Of a stretch of 64,000 nt of DNA, positions 1-7,825 are shown piece by piece. The notes beneath the pieces are model-generated. The model did no database searches. It was not told where the DNA came from and saw nothing but the letters and a program-made list of their open reading frames with translations. A program made the translations under genes and the position numbers. How positions within the stretch are numbered: the stretch's first letter is position 1; every line of letters starts with the position of its first letter. This stretch comes from Candidatus Aalborgicola danicus (lineage in GTDB: Bacteria > Pseudomonadota > Gammaproteobacteria > Burkholderiales > Burkholderiaceae_C): contig JADJBC010000012.1 in NCBI GenBank assembly GCA_016703945.1, positions 62,001 through 126,000 on the forward strand, read 5' to 3'.

Positions 1-328
1 CGAAACGCCCTATCTGGTAACGGCGCCCTGCGACTCACCGTTCTTGCCAACTGATTTGGTGCAGCGCCTGTCCTCCGCCCTGCAGGCAGAGGATGCCGAC
101 CTGGCCGTAGCGGTGACCGGCGAAGGCGAAACCCGCCAGCCACATCCCGTGTTCTGCCTGGCCAAGGCGTCCCTGCTGCCACACCTGACGCAGTTTCTGG
201 AAAGCGGTGGCCGCAAGGTGGACCGCTGGTATGCCAGTCTACGCGTGGCCGAAGTGCACTTCGCAGATGAAGCGGCCTTTCGCAACATCAACACCCTGGC
301 AGAACTGCAACAAATGGCGCCACCATGA
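1..328 (+). CDS. mobA: Molybdenum cofactor guanylyltransferase MobA, C-terminal part
   Basis: The reading frame is already open at the window edge (codons start at base 2), so the N-terminus lies outside. MobA transfers GMP from GTP to molybdopterin to make the MGD form of the cofactor in the cytoplasm. The visible fragment begins with a TPYLVTAPCDSPFLP segment, which is the conserved MobA region around the metal-binding aspartate, followed by the C-terminal half of the nucleotidyltransferase fold (VFCLAKASLLPHL, then a W and LRVAEVHF). Its TGA overlaps the moeA start by four bases (ATGA), implying translational coupling. The family call is firm; only the missing start limits it. Confidence 0.88.
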   Translation, partial: ETPYLVTAPCDSPFLPTDLVQRLSSALQAEDADLAVAVTGEGETRQPHPVFCLAKASLLPHLTQFLESGGRKVDRWYASLRVAEVHFADEAAFRNINTLAELQQMAPP

Positions 329-1629
329 CACAACCAACCCTCTCCGAATTTGTCAGCAACCTGGCCGACTACGACCCCAACGCCCTGCCCGTGGCGCAGG
401 CCCAGCGCATCGTGCAGGACTTTGTGCAACCCATTCTGGGTGTTGAAACCGTCACCATATGGCAGGCGCTGGACCGGGTGCTGGCGGCCGACGTCATCTC
501 CCCCATCAGCGTGCCCGCGCACGACAACTCGGCGATGGACGGCTTTGCCTTCCACGGCGCCGATCTGTTGCCCGACGCGGCGACAACATTGGCCATCGTC
601 GGCACCGTGTTTGCAGGAAAAGCCTTTGACGGCACCGTGGGCCACGGCCAGTGCGTGCGCATCATGACCGGGGCCGTGATGCCCGCGGGGTGCGACACCG
701 TGGTGCCGCAAGAATTCACCCACAGCGCATCCGACACTACGGTGGCCGTGCCGCAGGGCGTGGTCCGCACCGGCGACAACCGCCGCCAGATGGGCGAAGA
801 CCTGCAAGAGGGTAAGCCCGCCCTCACCCAAGGCCGCATTCTGCGCCCGGCCGACCTGGGCCTGCTAGCCTCGCTGGGCATAGGCCAGGTCATGGTGCAG
901 CGCCGGTTGCGCGTGGCGTTTTTCTCCACCGGGGACGAGCTGCGTTCCTTGGGCGACGAACTGGACCCCGGCTGCATTTACGACTCCAACCGCTACACGC
1001 TGTTTGGCATGCTGTCCCGCCTGGGCTGCGAACTCATAGATATGGGCGTGGTCAAGGACGACCCGGCCTCGCTGGAAGCGGCGCTGCGCTCTGCCTGCGC
1101 GAATGCGGACGCCATCATCACCTCGGGCGGCGTATCGGTGGGCGCGGCGGACTACACCAAGCAGATCATGGCCCAGTTGGGCGACGTGACCTTCTGGAAA
1201 ATCGGCATGCGCCCCGGGCGCCCCATGGCCTTTGGCACCGTCACGTCCAAGGGCAAGACTGCCTACCTGTTTGGCCTGCCGGGTAACCCGGTGGCGGTGA
1301 TGGTGACGTTCTACTTCTTCGCCCGCGACGCGCTGTTGCGCATGATGGGTGCCCACAGCGCCCCCCTGCCCCTGCTGCGTGCGGCATCTGCGACCGATAT
1401 CCGCAAGAAGCCCGGGCGCACCGAGTACCAGCGCGGGATTTTGTCCACCGACGCGCAAGGCAACCCCATCGTGCGTATCACCGGGTCGCAAGGCTCCGGT
1501 GTATTGCGCAGTATGTCCGAGGCCAATTGCATGGTGGTGCTGCGCCACGAACAAGACAGTGTTCATGCAGGTGATCTGGTTGATGTGGTGGGTTTTGAGG
1601 GCCTGGTGTACTTTCTGCAGACGCGTTAA
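325..1629 (+). CDS. moeA: Molybdopterin molybdenumtransferase MoeA
   Basis: A protein of 434 aa, the usual MoeA length (about 410-440). MoeA inserts molybdate into adenylylated molybdopterin. Recognisable features are the N-terminal HDNSAMDGFA segment, the RIMTGAVMPAGCDTVVPQE motif of domain III, FFSTGDEL at the start of the MogA-like domain, then ITSGGVSVGAADY and GLPGNPVAVMVTF, which form the substrate pocket, and a C-terminal beta domain ending near GFEGLVYFL. The ATG overlaps the mobA stop, so the two genes form one cofactor operon. I see no obvious terminator directly downstream. Confidence 0.95.
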   Translation: MTQPTLSEFVSNLADYDPNALPVAQAQRIVQDFVQPILGVETVTIWQALDRVLAADVISPISVPAHDNSAMDGFAFHGADLLPDAATTLAIVGTVFAGKAFDGTVGHGQCVRIMTGAVMPAGCDTVVPQEFTHSASDTTVAVPQGVVRTGDNRRQMGEDLQEGKPALTQGRILRPADLGLLASLGIGQVMVQRRLRVAFFSTGDELRSLGDELDPGCIYDSNRYTLFGMLSRLGCELIDMGVVKDDPASLEAALRSACANADAIITSGGVSVGAADYTKQIMAQLGDVTFWKIGMRPGRPMAFGTVTSKGKTAYLFGLPGNPVAVMVTFYFFARDALLRMMGAHSAPLPLLRAASATDIRKKPGRTEYQRGILSTDAQGNPIVRITGSQGSGVLRSMSEANCMVVLRHEQDSVHAGDLVDVVGFEGLVYFLQTR

Positions 1630-1864
1630 GCAGCTTCGAACTACGCCTATTGCAAACGAATCGCTCAGTTTTGGATAGCTGTTGGCGAATTTTCAAGGAT
1701 GGCTACAACGCATCTGCGCCGGCAACCCAAACCAATAATGGCCAGAGACTTCGACGGTAGTTGAATTGGTTTTTCCAACAACAGATCGCGCGGACTGGTA
1801 TTTCAGTGCGGTATATTGACCCCTCTTAAATTGAGGCTAATTACCGCCAAGCAGGCTCGCACAC
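1630..1864. other. Intergenic gap before the Tgl-like operon
   Basis: About 235 bp without a credible ORF. It probably holds the promoter of the following four-gene operon. I see no hairpin or repeat that I would assign with confidence. Confidence 0.4.
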
Positions 1865-3019
1865 ATGGAAGAACTTGTCCGTTCGCTCAAAAAGCCGACC
1901 ATCGAAGGCTGTCATATTCGAGGCCCTTTGCCGGCTGACATTGAAACGACCTGCGTCGACGTATTAAATCGGCTGGGACTCACTGATCTTCAACCATGGG
2001 TCAACACAGAAGCAGGAATGGATGAACTTGGCCCCTATGTGGCACTGCGCTTGGACGCTCAACAGGCGCGCCAATGGGCTCCTGATCTGGACATGCTGGG
2101 TTTGACCGCGAACATGCACTTGGATTCGATTGCACATGTAGAGGACCTGACCCGGGAAATTATGGTGTCAATGCTCATGGGGCCAATCGCCTTTGAGTTC
2201 CCCAGCGTGGATGAACTGGTCAGCGCAGTGCGGATCCGCATCAATATTGTGCAAGCAGCCCGCAAAACCACGCTTGCCTTTCATACCAGCGAGGCGGAAC
2301 GGCCAACGGAATTCTGGCGGTACGACGAAGATAGGGGGTTCGTCATCCGACCCGGCGTTTCCTTGTGCCAGGCGCTGATCCGGGCGACGCAGCCAGATGC
2401 CAGCGGCGCGACCTATGCTTTTTCCTGCTACCGGGCGTCGGAATATGTGATCCTGTTGGGCATTGCCCAAGAACTCAAACTTTGCAATCCTCCGCTGTAC
2501 GCACAATTGCAGACCCTGTGGGCAAACTACCCGATCAAGTCGGGCAAGTTTCACGATGTGTTCTTGCATGAACAAGGGACGATGGAGACACCACTGCCGC
2601 CCCACTTTTTTGTACCCGGTGATCGCACCTGGTTTCGCAACCCAGACGAAGCATCGGCCGACGCGTCTGGTTTTGAAGGATCGTGGGTGATGTACCTCGG
2701 TAGTGGCCTGTTCAACAATTTCTGGAAACGCGAGGCCCCCTACACCTTGACCGACAAGTGTCTGGAGATCTATCACTGGCGCCATGGTCTTTACGAAGAT
2801 GCCGAAGGCGAACAACGCATCGATGAAGAGAAAGTGGCACGACATGTGGCGCAGTCAAAGACTGATGTGGCCGAAGTCGCGCGCATTGTTGGCCTGATGG
2901 GGCGCTACCGCGAGGCGCGCGGCATTTACACGCCTGCAGGTGGCTGCATCGACACAACACGTGAATTCGCCCGCTGGGTGCATCCGCGAACCACCGACCT
3001 GGTGCTTCCGGCACACTGA
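1865..3019 (+). CDS. Tgl-like (spore-coat transglutaminase fold) protein of unknown role
   Basis: 384 aa, no signal peptide. Residues of about 115-300 resemble Bacillus Tgl (protein-glutamine gamma-glutamyltransferase, about 245 aa), compared from memory. Shared stations are VRIRINIVQAA, TEFWRYDEDRGFVIRPGV, TYAFSCYRA, FVPGDRTWFRNPD and WVMYLG. Cys188 falls where Tgl has its nucleophile (FEC). The Glu of Tgl's RGEN segment aligns with Ser, and the His after its LLG segment does not align with a His here, so the usual Cys-Glu-His set looks incomplete. Extensions of about 110 residues at the N-terminus and 80 at the C-terminus have no match I know. It is first in an apparent operon with an acyltransferase, a YceI protein and a receiver domain. 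It may cross-link or modify proteins, or be a non-catalytic relative. Confidence 0.5.
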   Translation: MEELVRSLKKPTIEGCHIRGPLPADIETTCVDVLNRLGLTDLQPWVNTEAGMDELGPYVALRLDAQQARQWAPDLDMLGLTANMHLDSIAHVEDLTREIMVSMLMGPIAFEFPSVDELVSAVRIRINIVQAARKTTLAFHTSEAERPTEFWRYDEDRGFVIRPGVSLCQALIRATQPDASGATYAFSCYRASEYVILLGIAQELKLCNPPLYAQLQTLWANYPIKSGKFHDVFLHEQGTMETPLPPHFFVPGDRTWFRNPDEASADASGFEGSWVMYLGSGLFNNFWKREAPYTLTDKCLEIYHWRHGLYEDAEGEQRIDEEKVARHVAQSKTDVAEVARIVGLMGRYREARGIYTPAGGCIDTTREFARWVHPRTTDLVLPAH

Positions 3020-3026
3020 CGCGCCA

Positions 3027-4061
3027 ATGACACATCGGCTGACCCACATTGACGCAACCAAAACGGTCGCGTCTCATTTGATCGTATTGCACCACTTTAC
3101 CGCCTATGGTCCCCTGGCACTTGCGTTGGACCGCGAAGCACCAGAACTGACGGACTGGTTTTTTGACTACGCAAGAATGGCAGTGCAGGTGTTTCTGGTT
3201 ATAGGCGGCTACTTTGCCGCAAGTTCCCTGGCACCACATGGGTACTTTCAGCGGAAGAACCCTTGGCGCAGCGTGGTGCAACGTTATGTTCGCCTCGTTC
3301 CTCCTTTTTCGGCCGCGTTGGTGTTAACCATTTTCTGCAGTGTCTGGGCGCGTCAATGGCTCCAGGATGACTTCATTCCGTTGGCGCCAGGCTGGAGCCA
3401 GATGGCGGCTCACCTCACCCTCTTGTTTGGGGTACTGGAGATTGAGCCACTGTCGGCCGGCATTTGGTACGTTGCCATTGATTTTCAGCTATTTGCCATG
3501 ATGGCCATTGTCTTGTGGTGGTCGCGGCGTCAGGCGCTGCTGTTGGTCGCGCCCTTGATGTTGGCGTCGTTGTTCTTCTTCAATTCCGCTGCGGGCAATG
3601 ACAACTGGGCACCGTACTTCTTTGGTGCCTATGCGATGGGTGCATTTGCGTGGTGGGCTGGTCATTCACCCCACAGAACAAGAAAGCTTGTCATGTTGGC
3701 CACCGTCGGCATAGCCGCGCTGGTGTGGGAGTTTCGATTGCGGATTGCCTTGGCACTGATGGTGGCGTTATGGCTGGGTTATGCACGCAGCCAGATGACC
3801 CGCCAGAAGGTCACCAGCAAGCCCCTGCACTCTGCTCTGATCCGATTGATTCGACGATCTGGCCGCAGCTCATACGCTCTGTTTCTGACCCACTTTTCCG
3901 TGCTGATGCTCGCCAATGTGGTGTGGGCCAGCATGCCATGGACATTTGATGGCGCGGCCTTGGTGTTCACAGTTTGCGCGTGGCTGGCTTGCATCGCCTT
4001 GGCGCTGCTGTTTGAACGTTGGGTTGAACGGCCGCTGTCAGCCTTGGGTCGTCGAAGTTGA
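3027..4061 (+). CDS. Acyltransferase family 3 membrane protein
   Basis: 344 aa from the ATG seven bases after the preceding stop; the frame stays open upstream into the previous gene, but that extension is not plausible protein. The family moves acyl groups onto sugars or lipids at the inner membrane (OafA/NodX type). An early HLIVLHHF motif carries the His typical of the family, followed by YARMAVQVFLVIGGYF, the RYVRLVPPF segment and about ten hydrophobic helices up to the FERWVERPLS ending, which is also characteristic. The substrate cannot be told from sequence. The tight spacing with the Tgl-like gene and the YceI gene suggests co-transcription. Confidence 0.82.
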   Translation: MTHRLTHIDATKTVASHLIVLHHFTAYGPLALALDREAPELTDWFFDYARMAVQVFLVIGGYFAASSLAPHGYFQRKNPWRSVVQRYVRLVPPFSAALVLTIFCSVWARQWLQDDFIPLAPGWSQMAAHLTLLFGVLEIEPLSAGIWYVAIDFQLFAMMAIVLWWSRRQALLLVAPLMLASLFFFNSAAGNDNWAPYFFGAYAMGAFAWWAGHSPHRTRKLVMLATVGIAALVWEFRLRIALALMVALWLGYARSQMTRQKVTSKPLHSALIRLIRRSGRSSYALFLTHFSVLMLANVVWASMPWTFDGAALVFTVCAWLACIALALLFERWVERPLSALGRRS

Positions 4062-4076
4062 CGGGAGTGCCTTCGT

Positions 4077-4829
4077 ATGTTCGTGAATAGCGTACAACAG
4101 ATTCTGTTGGTCACCAGCATGGTGTTGACCTGTGTTATGGCCGCTTCGGCTCAGGAAGTACTTCCAGAACTCGACGCAAAGTACGTCGATCTGCAACGAA
4201 ACGGAGGCACGCTGTACCGGCTGGACCCGACCACCTCCACCGTCCGAATCTACGCGTTCCGGGGTGGCAAAGCGGCCATGATGGGCCACAACCATGTTTT
4301 ATCGGCGCCAAATTTCTCGGGTTACTTCTATGAAAGCCCTGACCGGGCCCTCGCATCACGTTTTGATGTCGTTTTTCGGCTGGACCAACTGGTATTTGAC
4401 AAGGAAGAACACCGCTTGGCAGTGGGCGGATCGTTCTCCAAACCCTTAACCGATGAGGCGATAGCCGCCACCCGCAAAAACATGCTGGGAGAGAAGAATT
4501 TTCAGGCGGACGCATTTCCTCTGATCCGGCTGCAGTCGCTCCAGATTGTGGGTGAGACCCCAAAGTTCGCCGCACGTGTTGCCATTGAACTCCATGGGCA
4601 AACCCGCGAGACCTGGATCGCCCTGACCGTCACTGGTCTCCCTGATACCCTGCACGTAGAGGGCGCCTGGGTGCTGAGGCAATCTGACTTTGGAATTGCC
4701 TCCTTTTCCGTACTCGGTGGCCTGCTGACCATACAGGATGAGGTCGTGATTGAATTTGTGTTGAAAGGGCACAAACATGCTGCCAACAATCCCGTTTTGG
4801 CTCCCCAAATTTCGCCACTTTCGGATTGA
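4077..4829 (+). CDS. Secreted YceI-like lipocalin-fold protein
   Basis: 250 aa with a Sec signal peptide (hydrophobic stretch from residue 8, probable cleavage after ASA near residue 25). The mature part has YceI features: YRLDPTTSTVRIYAFRGG, MMGHNHVLSAPNFSG, a conserved KNMLGEKNFQADAFPLI segment, and a closing strand LRQSDFGI. YceI proteins are periplasmic beta-barrels that bind isoprenoid-like or amphipathic ligands; many are stress-linked. The HNH positions after the first strand often occur in a subfamily described only as YceI-domain proteins. It starts 15 bases after the acyltransferase stop and ends 15 bases before the receiver gene, so it sits inside the operon. Confidence 0.75.
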   Translation: MFVNSVQQILLVTSMVLTCVMAASAQEVLPELDAKYVDLQRNGGTLYRLDPTTSTVRIYAFRGGKAAMMGHNHVLSAPNFSGYFYESPDRALASRFDVVFRLDQLVFDKEEHRLAVGGSFSKPLTDEAIAATRKNMLGEKNFQADAFPLIRLQSLQIVGETPKFAARVAIELHGQTRETWIALTVTGLPDTLHVEGAWVLRQSDFGIASFSVLGGLLTIQDEVVIEFVLKGHKHAANNPVLAPQISPLSD

Positions 4830-4844
4830 CGGCACAATTGCTAC

Positions 4845-5207
4845 ATGACCCGCATCCTGATCGTTGATGACGAACCCGGCATCCGCCAATCAATCTCAAC
4901 GTTGTTGCAGTTGGAGGACTATGACACCGCCAGCGCCGGTGATGGAGAGGCTGCGCTGCAGCTAGTTCTCCAATGGGCTCCGGATGTGGTGATTTCGGAT
5001 TTGCAAATGCCGAAAATGGATGGGCTTCAATTGCTGGCGGCCATCCGGGCCTTGCCGGCTCTGAACCACGTTCGCTTCATCATTCTTGCCGGATTGCCGG
5101 ATAGTGACCAGGGCACCGATCAGAACCTGCCGTTGACAGACGCTTGTATCGCCAAGCCATTCACGCGATGGCAATTGTTGACTGCGCTGCGCTCCATCGG
5201 AGCTTAA
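4845..5207 (+). CDS. Single-domain response regulator (CheY-like)
   Basis: 120 aa, a lone receiver domain with no output domain. The acidic pair Asp8/Asp9, the phosphoacceptor Asp52 (ISDLQMPKMDG) and Lys104 (IAKPF) are in place. The switch Thr/Ser position, by my alignment, is Ala82 (FIILAG), which is unusual and could alter signalling output. No histidine kinase is adjacent. It is the last gene of the apparent Tgl-like/acyltransferase/YceI operon, so it may receive a signal from a distant kinase and act by protein contact. Confidence 0.85.
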   Translation: MTRILIVDDEPGIRQSISTLLQLEDYDTASAGDGEAALQLVLQWAPDVVISDLQMPKMDGLQLLAAIRALPALNHVRFIILAGLPDSDQGTDQNLPLTDACIAKPFTRWQLLTALRSIGA

Positions 5208-5272
5208 CGTGGTATGCCTAGTAATGGACGAGCAGGACTGACCGTTGCGGGCGTGCCTGTAAAGCAACAGGC

Positions 5273-5290
5273 GATACAAACGATACAAAC
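5273..5290. repeat. Two tandem copies of a 9-bp repeat, GATACAAAC
   Basis: GATACAAAC is repeated twice head to tail in the gap between the receiver gene and the small ORF. Direct repeats with a near-helical period can be binding sites for OmpR-type regulators, and one is encoded next door. That link is inference; the repeat may be chance. Confidence 0.35.
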
Positions 5291-5425
5291 GCTTGGTACG
5301 GCGACACACGGGTGATACGTCAGTTTCGGATACTTGTTGTACCGGGAAGAAGCACAGTGCACAGCGTGCGCAAGCTCCCAAACCGGTTAACCAAGAACGA
5401 CTGACCTTTCAGCAGAGCAAAAAAA

Positions 5426-5677
5426 ATGTACAGTGCTTTTTACGTAGTTCCTATTGGTGGCGGCGACCATGTTTATGCATCCGACAGTTTGTCCGAATGT
5501 ATGGAGATGGCAGTCTATTTCAAGCGCGTCGAGATTGTGGACATGTATGGCGAAGTGTGGAGGACCACGGTAGACCCGCGATCAAGCCCTGCAATCGTCA
5601 ATTACGCTGCGAGTCGTGCCACAGCAACTGGTCTGTTCCAGCGCCTGCGTCACAGTTTTTCCAGCACCAGCATATAA
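5426..5677 (+). CDS. Small hypothetical protein, 83 aa
   Basis: A short ORF beginning MYSAFYVVPIGGGD, ending in a Ser/Thr-rich tail. I recognise no domain. The upstream sequence has only a weak AGCAG as possible ribosome site followed by an A-run. Its last 28 bases overlap the end of the convergent OmpR-type gene. The amino-acid composition (mixed alpha/beta, aromatic residues) looks protein-like, but coding status is uncertain. Confidence 0.4.
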   Translation: MYSAFYVVPIGGGDHVYASDSLSECMEMAVYFKRVEIVDMYGEVWRTTVDPRSSPAIVNYAASRATATGLFQRLRHSFSSTSI

Positions 5678-6381
5678 CCTACGCCCCGGACCGTGCGCAG
5701 AATCTTGGGCCTGTCGGCGTTGAGCTCAATCTTGCGTCGTAGTCGAGTGATGCGCAAATCGATGCTTCGATCACTGCCGTCGTAGTCCCGTTGGCTGGTG
5801 GTTTCAAGCAACCACTCACGGGACAAGGGTCGATTTGGATGGTTGCAAAAAAGGTCCAACAAATCAAATTCCGTCGCGGTCAGAGGTTTCTCGGTTCCAT
5901 CGTGGGCCAACAATATCCTGCGTTCCCGATCAAAAGTGCAACGCCCAAGAGCAATAGGTGGCGACTCGTGCACAGGTTCGTTTGAAACAGCCCGATGGAC
6001 ATGGGACAGGGTCCGGCGCAATACGCTCTTGATTCTGGCCAACAATTCCCGCGGGTCATATGGCTTGGTGACGTAGTCATCGGCTCCTGTCTCCAAGCCC
6101 ACAATGCGATCCACAGAGTCCGACGCCCCTGTCACCATGATGATACCCACACCGGGATGACGCTCCCGCAACCAGCGGGCGAGCACAAAGCCGTCTTCAC
6201 CGGGAAGTCCTACGTCCAACAGCAGCAACTGCGGAATTTCCAACTCCAATGTTTCTCGCATGGTCCGTCCATCCGCGACGGCCGCGACGCGCAAGCCCTG
6301 ACGGGAAAGGTACTCCGTCAGTATTTGGCGTTGGGTTGGTTCGTCCTCAACGAGCAATAAATAGGGAATAGCGGGGTTCAT
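5650..6381 (-). CDS. OmpR/PhoB-family response regulator
   Basis: 243 aa with an N-terminal receiver domain (acidic VEDEP, phosphoacceptor Asp in LLLLDVGLPGEDG, switch Thr in IIMVTGA, Lys in YVTKPYDPRELLAR) and a C-terminal winged helix (LTATEFDLLDLF, then SIDLRITRLRRKIE and TVRGVGYML). It would bind DNA as a phosphorylated dimer. No histidine kinase gene is adjacent, so it is an orphan regulator here. The sequence style is close to the TorR/OmpR group, but targets cannot be named. Confidence 0.92.
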   Translation of the reverse strand: MNPAIPYLLLVEDEPTQRQILTEYLSRQGLRVAAVADGRTMRETLELEIPQLLLLDVGLPGEDGFVLARWLRERHPGVGIIMVTGASDSVDRIVGLETGADDYVTKPYDPRELLARIKSVLRRTLSHVHRAVSNEPVHESPPIALGRCTFDRERRILLAHDGTEKPLTATEFDLLDLFCNHPNRPLSREWLLETTSQRDYDGSDRSIDLRITRLRRKIELNADRPKILRTVRGVGYMLVLEKL

Positions 6382-6544
6382 GGAGTCAAAGTAAACGGCA
6401 AGCCAGTGCAGCGCTCAATTATGACTTTGATTTCACACGGTGCGGGTTATCCGGCAAGGGAAAGTACCACACTGCAACAAGTGCTCTATTCGATGAAGAG
6501 TTTTCCAACCAGCGCATGGTCCTTTGATTCTGTACCACCAAATC

Positions 6545-6570
6545 AAAACGGCGCCAATGGCGCCGTTTTT
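6545..6570 (-). terminator. Rho-independent terminator after the thiolase gene
   Basis: An 11-bp perfect stem (AAAACGGCGCC paired with GGCGCCGTTTT) with a 3-base loop, T-rich on both exits. It lies about 50 bases past the thiolase stop, so it most likely ends the minus-strand acyl-CoA operon; it could act in both directions. Confidence 0.85.
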
Positions 6571-6621
6571 GTTCAAGCATCAGTGCCAACACACTGGCAA
6601 CTGCAGGCTTCCAGCGCAATA

Positions 6622-7797
6622 CTACAACACTTCAAATATACCAGCAGCGCCCATGCCACCACCAATACACATAGTGACGCAGACGCGCTTGGCGCCACGG
6701 CGTTTGCCTTCGATCAAGGCGTGACCGGTCAGGCGCTGGCCACTGACGCCATAGGGGTGGCCGACGGCGATGGCGCCACCGTTGACGTTGAGGCTGTCGG
6801 CGGGAATACCCAGCTTGTCGCGGCAGTAAAGCACCTGCACGGCAAAGGCTTCGTTCAGTTCCCACAGATCAATGTCGCTAACCTTCAGGCCCAAACGTGC
6901 CAGCACCTTCGGGATTGCAAACACCGGGCCAATACCCATTTCGTCCGGCTCGCAACCGGCCACTGCGAAGCCCAGGAAACGGCCTAGGGGTTTCAGACCT
7001 TTTTGTTCGGCAATTTTTTCGTGCATCACGACCACGGCGCCACCGCCGTCGGAGAACTGGCTGGCATTGCCGGCGGTGATCAGGCCACCGGGCACGGCAG
7101 AGCGCAGGCCCTTGATACCGTCGTAGGTGGTGCCGGCACGGATGCCTTCGTCATCGCTGACGGTGACCTGTTTGGTCATCAGGCCCATGACCTTGTCGGC
7201 CACACCCATGGTGACGGTGATGGGCGCGATCTCGGCCTTGAACAAACCGGCCTCCAGCGCTGCGCTGGCCTTTTGCTGGCTAGCAGCGCCGTATTCGTCC
7301 ATGGCTTCACGGCTGATGTTGTAACGCTTGGCCACGTTCTCTGCCGTTTGCAGCATGTTCCAGTAGATCTCGGGTTTATTCTTGACCAGCCAGGGGTCGG
7401 TCATCATGTGGGTGTTCATCTCTTGCTGCACGCAAGAGATGGCTTCCACACCGCCGGCTACATAGATGTCGCCCTCATTGGCAATGATGCGCTGAGCGGC
7501 AGTTGCAATGGTCTGTAGGCCCGACGAGCAAAAGCGGTTGATGGTCATGCCCGACACGGTGACGGGGCAACCGGCACGCAATGCCGACTGGCGTGCGATG
7601 TTGGCGCCGGTTGCGCCTTCGGGTGTGGCGCAACCCATGATGACGTCGTCCACCTCACCAGCCTCTATTCCGGCGCGCTTGATGGCGTGCTCGACTGCGT
7701 GGCCGCCCAATGTAGCGCCATGCGTCATGTTGAAAGATCCCTTCCAGCTCTTTGCCAGTGGGGTGCGTGCGGTCGAAACAATAACGGCTGAAGTCAT
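6622..7797 (-). CDS. Acetyl-CoA C-acyltransferase (thiolase)
   Basis: 391 aa, standard thiolase length. It cleaves 3-ketoacyl-CoA to acetyl-CoA plus a shortened acyl-CoA, or runs in reverse. The nucleophile is Cys90 (NRFCSSGLQ), the general base pair His347 (GGAIAVGHPYG) and Cys377 (VTMCIGGGMGAAG), and NEAFAVQ is present. It lies 28 bases after the M20 peptidase and downstream of the FadJ-like gene, all on one strand, which fits a beta-oxidation operon where this enzyme does the last step. A strong terminator follows. Chain-length preference is not visible. Confidence 0.93.
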   Translation of the reverse strand: MTSAVIVSTARTPLAKSWKGSFNMTHGATLGGHAVEHAIKRAGIEAGEVDDVIMGCATPEGATGANIARQSALRAGCPVTVSGMTINRFCSSGLQTIATAAQRIIANEGDIYVAGGVEAISCVQQEMNTHMMTDPWLVKNKPEIYWNMLQTAENVAKRYNISREAMDEYGAASQQKASAALEAGLFKAEIAPITVTMGVADKVMGLMTKQVTVSDDEGIRAGTTYDGIKGLRSAVPGGLITAGNASQFSDGGGAVVVMHEKIAEQKGLKPLGRFLGFAVAGCEPDEMGIGPVFAIPKVLARLGLKVSDIDLWELNEAFAVQVLYCRDKLGIPADSLNVNGGAIAVGHPYGVSGQRLTGHALIEGKRRGAKRVCVTMCIGGGMGAAGIFEVL

Positions 7798-7825
7798 GGG
7801 TCTACTCTCCTAAGTGGTGTTCGGG

